Shown: positions 28,448 through 30,867 of the stretch, piece by piece | Numbering within the stretch: the stretch's first letter is position 1 | Layout: each line of letters begins with the position of its first letter | Origin: a virus | Reading direction: 5' to 3' (one strand) | Length of the DNA: 30,867 bases | Virus record (IMG/VR): IMGVR_UViG_3300042555_000197 | Location: 1 to 30,867 of that record | Notes under the pieces: generated by a model | The model's database searches: none | Told to the model about the DNA's origin: nothing | Seen by the model: the letters and a program-made list of their open reading frames with translations, nothing else | Program-made: the position numbers and the translations under genes

Positions 28448-30867
28448 ATGGGATACGATCCAATTCTCGACGGCGCTCCTGACCTTCAAGAAAGACGCTC
28501 TTCAGCGATACGCGGCACTGAGCGCAGAAGGGCTCGCGCCGAGAGTTATGACCCCATATTGGACTTTAGGCCATCGGGGCCAGACCCGATAGAAACATCT
28601 GCTGCTGTAGCTCGCTCCCCAGAGCCTCGTGAAGTTCAACCCTCAATGCCTGCCGGCTCGTGGGCGGCCGCGAGAGGGCTGTCTAGGCCAGAGCCAGACC
28701 CGACGCCTCGAATTTCTTTGCGCGGCAGCGTTCTCGACAACATGCCGAATCCGGCGCGACCGCGTGCCATTGAGGATGTCGGTGCCCCGCTGAGCGTTGA
28801 GGGGCAAAGGCAGGTTCAAGAAGCCTATAACAGCGCGTCTCCGGCGAAACGCGCAGCGATGTCTGCCAGAACGGACTTTGTTGGCGGGGCATCTAGAGCG
28901 TTAGATCGACGCTATGAAGATGCGAACCCAACTGCCCTTCGCGCACTTAGCGGGAGAAAAGAAGACGTTATTGCAAGCCGGATCGAGCAGGGCGAATTGC
29001 CATCTGTTGCCGAAAGCTCCTATGCGTATGGCTATGGAAAGGACAGAGAGGTAGGTAGCGCCGAGCAGACTGGCTTTGACTTTGAACGAGCGCAGTTCTT
29101 CCGAGACAATCCAAACATTGCCAGCGCATCGCGTATCGCAACCGGCATTGAAGACGCGTACGGAAGCGCTTTGGATGGATTTGGTCTTGCCGTCAAAGAT
29201 GCGCTGGGGCTCGACACTTCTGTAGACAGGGACCGCCTCTTCAAAGAGAAGACGCGAGACATGCAGAACTCTGCCGAGGTCGGTCAGGCCGTCGGCGCTA
29301 GAAGGAACTTCGAGGGTGCAGTCACGTCAATTGCGACCCAACTCCCGTGGATGGCGGCCGGCGTTGCGACTGGTACAGGAACGGTCCCGCTTGCGGCGAT
29401 GATTGCTCAGTCGTGGGGCGAGAGCTACAAAGACGGGTTTCAGGCAGGCCTGTCTCCGGGAGAGAACGCGACGAGGGCCTCGCTCTTTGCTGCATTTGAG
29501 GGGCTCGGTGAGGGCGTTGGTCTAGGCAAGCTCTTCAAGACTTTCAATAGGTCGTTGGCAGACGTCCCGACAAACCAGCTTACCGACGCAATGGCAATTT
29601 ATGTTGCCAAACAAGTCCCCGGCGAGGTGGCGACAACTACGGGTCAGTTCATCACTGACAAGCTGCCGGGGCTCGGTCTGAATCAGGATGCGACCCTCAA
29701 AGACTATCTGAATCAGGTCGGCGATACGATCTTGACCTCGGTCATACAGGGCGGCTTGATGTATGGCGGAGCTAAGGGTCTGGGTAAGGTCAGGGACCGG
29801 CTTGAGACAGACAATGGCCTCGTATCTCGCGCTATTCAGGGCGGAGTTGATTCAAGTGAATTCGACAGGCGAGCAATCGACGCAGCCGCGATCGATTCGA
29901 TGCGAACTGTCGACCCTCGGTACATCGATCCGTCTCAAACAACCCTCCCCAGAACCCCGGAAATTACCCAGCGGGGAACGACGGCAGCGGCACCTCAGGC
30001 CGAAGTTTTGCCTGCAAACAATACCTCCGAGGATGTAAATAATTCCTCACAGACTTCTACCCCGGTCAGCGAGCAACAGAGCTTTAATGACTCGCTTGAG
30101 CGTGATCTGCAAGCCGTCTCTTCTGTTGATGAAGACGGACAGAAGGTTCAGGACACAGCCGAGTCGACCGCACCTCCAGCGCAAGAAGCAGGCGATTCGA
30201 TTGCGCCTCCAGTACAGGCTGAGAATCAAGAAGGGACGGCACCGCCTGTTGCAGCAACAGATGCGCCCGCAGAGGACTGGACGCCGACAATTGATCTCCC
30301 GGGCCCGGGCTCGTACAGCGGGATCAGAACGCAGCCCGTATCGACTCAACGAAAGTACGTCGAGGAGAACGTCGCTCCTGTTTTGGCCGAAAACTTCGGC
30401 ATCGAGAACGTCTCTCTTGCCACTCCAGAGGCGATCGGAGAAGAGAGGTTTGATGCCCTCAAGAGGCTCTCTCTCGCATACAAAAAGCTGTACGACATCG
30501 ACGTTGTTCTGGTCGACCCCGCTGAATCGACACGGCTCGATGGCAACGGGAAGCCGATCGTTGCTCCTCACGGCTATTACGCAGGGGATGGCAAGACGCT
30601 TGTCCTGAATGCGAGGTCGTCTGAACTGACTGAGGCGCTGACCCACGAGGCGGTACACGCCTTCGAACAAAACAACCCGGACCTGTTTGCCCCGCTGTAT
30701 CAAGCGTCCGCCAGTCTTGTTCAGCCGGTAGCGCTGAAGGCGATGCTGGACACATACGGCCTGCTTCAGAAGGACGGCGCAGCTACGCAACTCGGGCAGG
30801 TTGTGGACGCTCTCGTTGCCAATCCTGCCGATCAAGCTGCTCGCCAACAGCTGGCGACGATTCTGTC
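28448..30867 (+). CDS. Large polyvalent-type protein with HEAVH zinc-peptidase motif (partial)
   Basis: An open frame from ATG 28448 to the window edge with no stop: 806 full codons and more beyond. A ribosome site GAGGGAA sits just upstream. Residues 1-~230 are Pro/Arg-rich and disordered, with helical charged patches. Residues ~290-450 include Ala/Gly-rich hydrophobic stretches (WMAAGVATGTGTVPLAAMIA) and SVIQGGLMYGGAKGLG, probably membrane-active. A Pro/Gln/Thr-rich linker covers ~490-610. Then a folded domain has LTHEAVHAFEQNNPDLF: H733-E-A-V-H737 is an HEXXH zinc-binding motif preceded by GDGKTLVLNARSSELTEAL. This matches 'large polyvalent proteins' of phages, which are packed in the capsid and injected. 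The third zinc ligand is not identified. Confidence 0.78.
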   Translation, partial: MGYDPILDGAPDLQERRSSAIRGTERRRARAESYDPILDFRPSGPDPIETSAAVARSPEPREVQPSMPAGSWAAARGLSRPEPDPTPRISLRGSVLDNMPNPARPRAIEDVGAPLSVEGQRQVQEAYNSASPAKRAAMSARTDFVGGASRALDRRYEDANPTALRALSGRKEDVIASRIEQGELPSVAESSYAYGYGKDREVGSAEQTGFDFERAQFFRDNPNIASASRIATGIEDAYGSALDGFGLAVKDALGLDTSVDRDRLFKEKTRDMQNSAEVGQAVGARRNFEGAVTSIATQLPWMAAGVATGTGTVPLAAMIAQSWGESYKDGFQAGLSPGENATRASLFAAFEGLGEGVGLGKLFKTFNRSLADVPTNQLTDAMAIYVAKQVPGEVATTTGQFITDKLPGLGLNQDATLKDYLNQVGDTILTSVIQGGLMYGGAKGLGKVRDRLETDNGLVSRAIQGGVDSSEFDRRAIDAAAIDSMRTVDPRYIDPSQTTLPRTPEITQRGTTAAAPQAEVLPANNTSEDVNNSSQTSTPVSEQQSFNDSLERDLQAVSSVDEDGQKVQDTAESTAPPAQEAGDSIAPPVQAENQEGTAPPVAATDAPAEDWTPTIDLPGPGSYSGIRTQPVSTQRKYVEENVAPVLAENFGIENVSLATPEAIGEERFDALKRLSLAYKKLYDIDVVLVDPAESTRLDGNGKPIVAPHGYYAGDGKTLVLNARSSELTEALTHEAVHAFEQNNPDLFAPLYQASASLVQPVALKAMLDTYGLLQKDGAATQLGQVVDALVANPADQAARQQLATIL

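Noticed and set aside
30047-30847. 266-residue minus-strand ORF near the right edge
   Set aside because: Antisense to the giant protein frame, which is open throughout and carries the HEXXH motif.

Overview
The window is a 30.9-kb piece of a tailed double-stranded DNA phage genome (Caudoviricetes), most likely a short-tailed podovirus-like virus. Every supported gene is on the + strand. Genes are very tightly packed, and most neighbours are joined by ATGA, GTGA or TGATG stop/start overlaps. No integrase, repressor, replication or tRNA gene is visible. Two small lipoprotein genes and a GH108-type endolysin point to a Gram-negative host. The mostly GC-rich coding and the family resemblances suggest a freshwater or soil proteobacterial virus, but the host is inference only.

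Layout: (1) 1-349 is non-coding and unusually rich in inverted repeats. (2) 350-4223 is the packaging module: terminase small subunit, a chain of very small basic proteins including an HNH-type nuclease, and the terminase large subunit. (3) 4240-8772 is the head module: portal, two small proteins, a spacer with two hairpins, scaffold and major capsid protein, closed by a strong C(UUCG)G hairpin. (4) 8824-12118 holds head-tail adaptor and small structural genes, a BppU-like Ig domain protein and a 50-residue lipoprotein. (5) 12122-16993 is the probable receptor-binding region: four tandem LamG/ConA-like modules over two genes, then a protein made of eighteen ~20-residue Ser/Thr-rich repeats. 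(6) 16995-18069 is the lysis cassette: coiled-coil/TM protein, GH108 endolysin, holin, and a lipoprotein starting out of frame inside the holin gene. (7) 18082-25639 holds a small conserved protein, a metallophosphoesterase, a tail nozzle/hub candidate, a 1367-residue tail-tip/fibre protein (FN3, carbohydrate-binding-like, ILEI/FAM3-like domains) and a DUF4376-like tail protein. (8) 25639-30867 holds a GNAT-like protein, two candidate ejection (internal virion) proteins and the start of a very large protein with an HEAVH zinc-protease motif, cut by the right edge.

Together these genes cover DNA packaging, capsid assembly, a short tail with carbohydrate-reading fibres, host lysis, and proteins probably injected with the genome. 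The least explained parts are the structured left-edge region, the repeat-bearing spacer at 1210-1310, the overlapping lipoprotein at 17875-18069, the orphan lipoprotein at 11504-11656, the LamG module array with the 20-residue repeat protein beside it, and the zincin-containing giant protein. All family assignments were made by eye; no database search was run.
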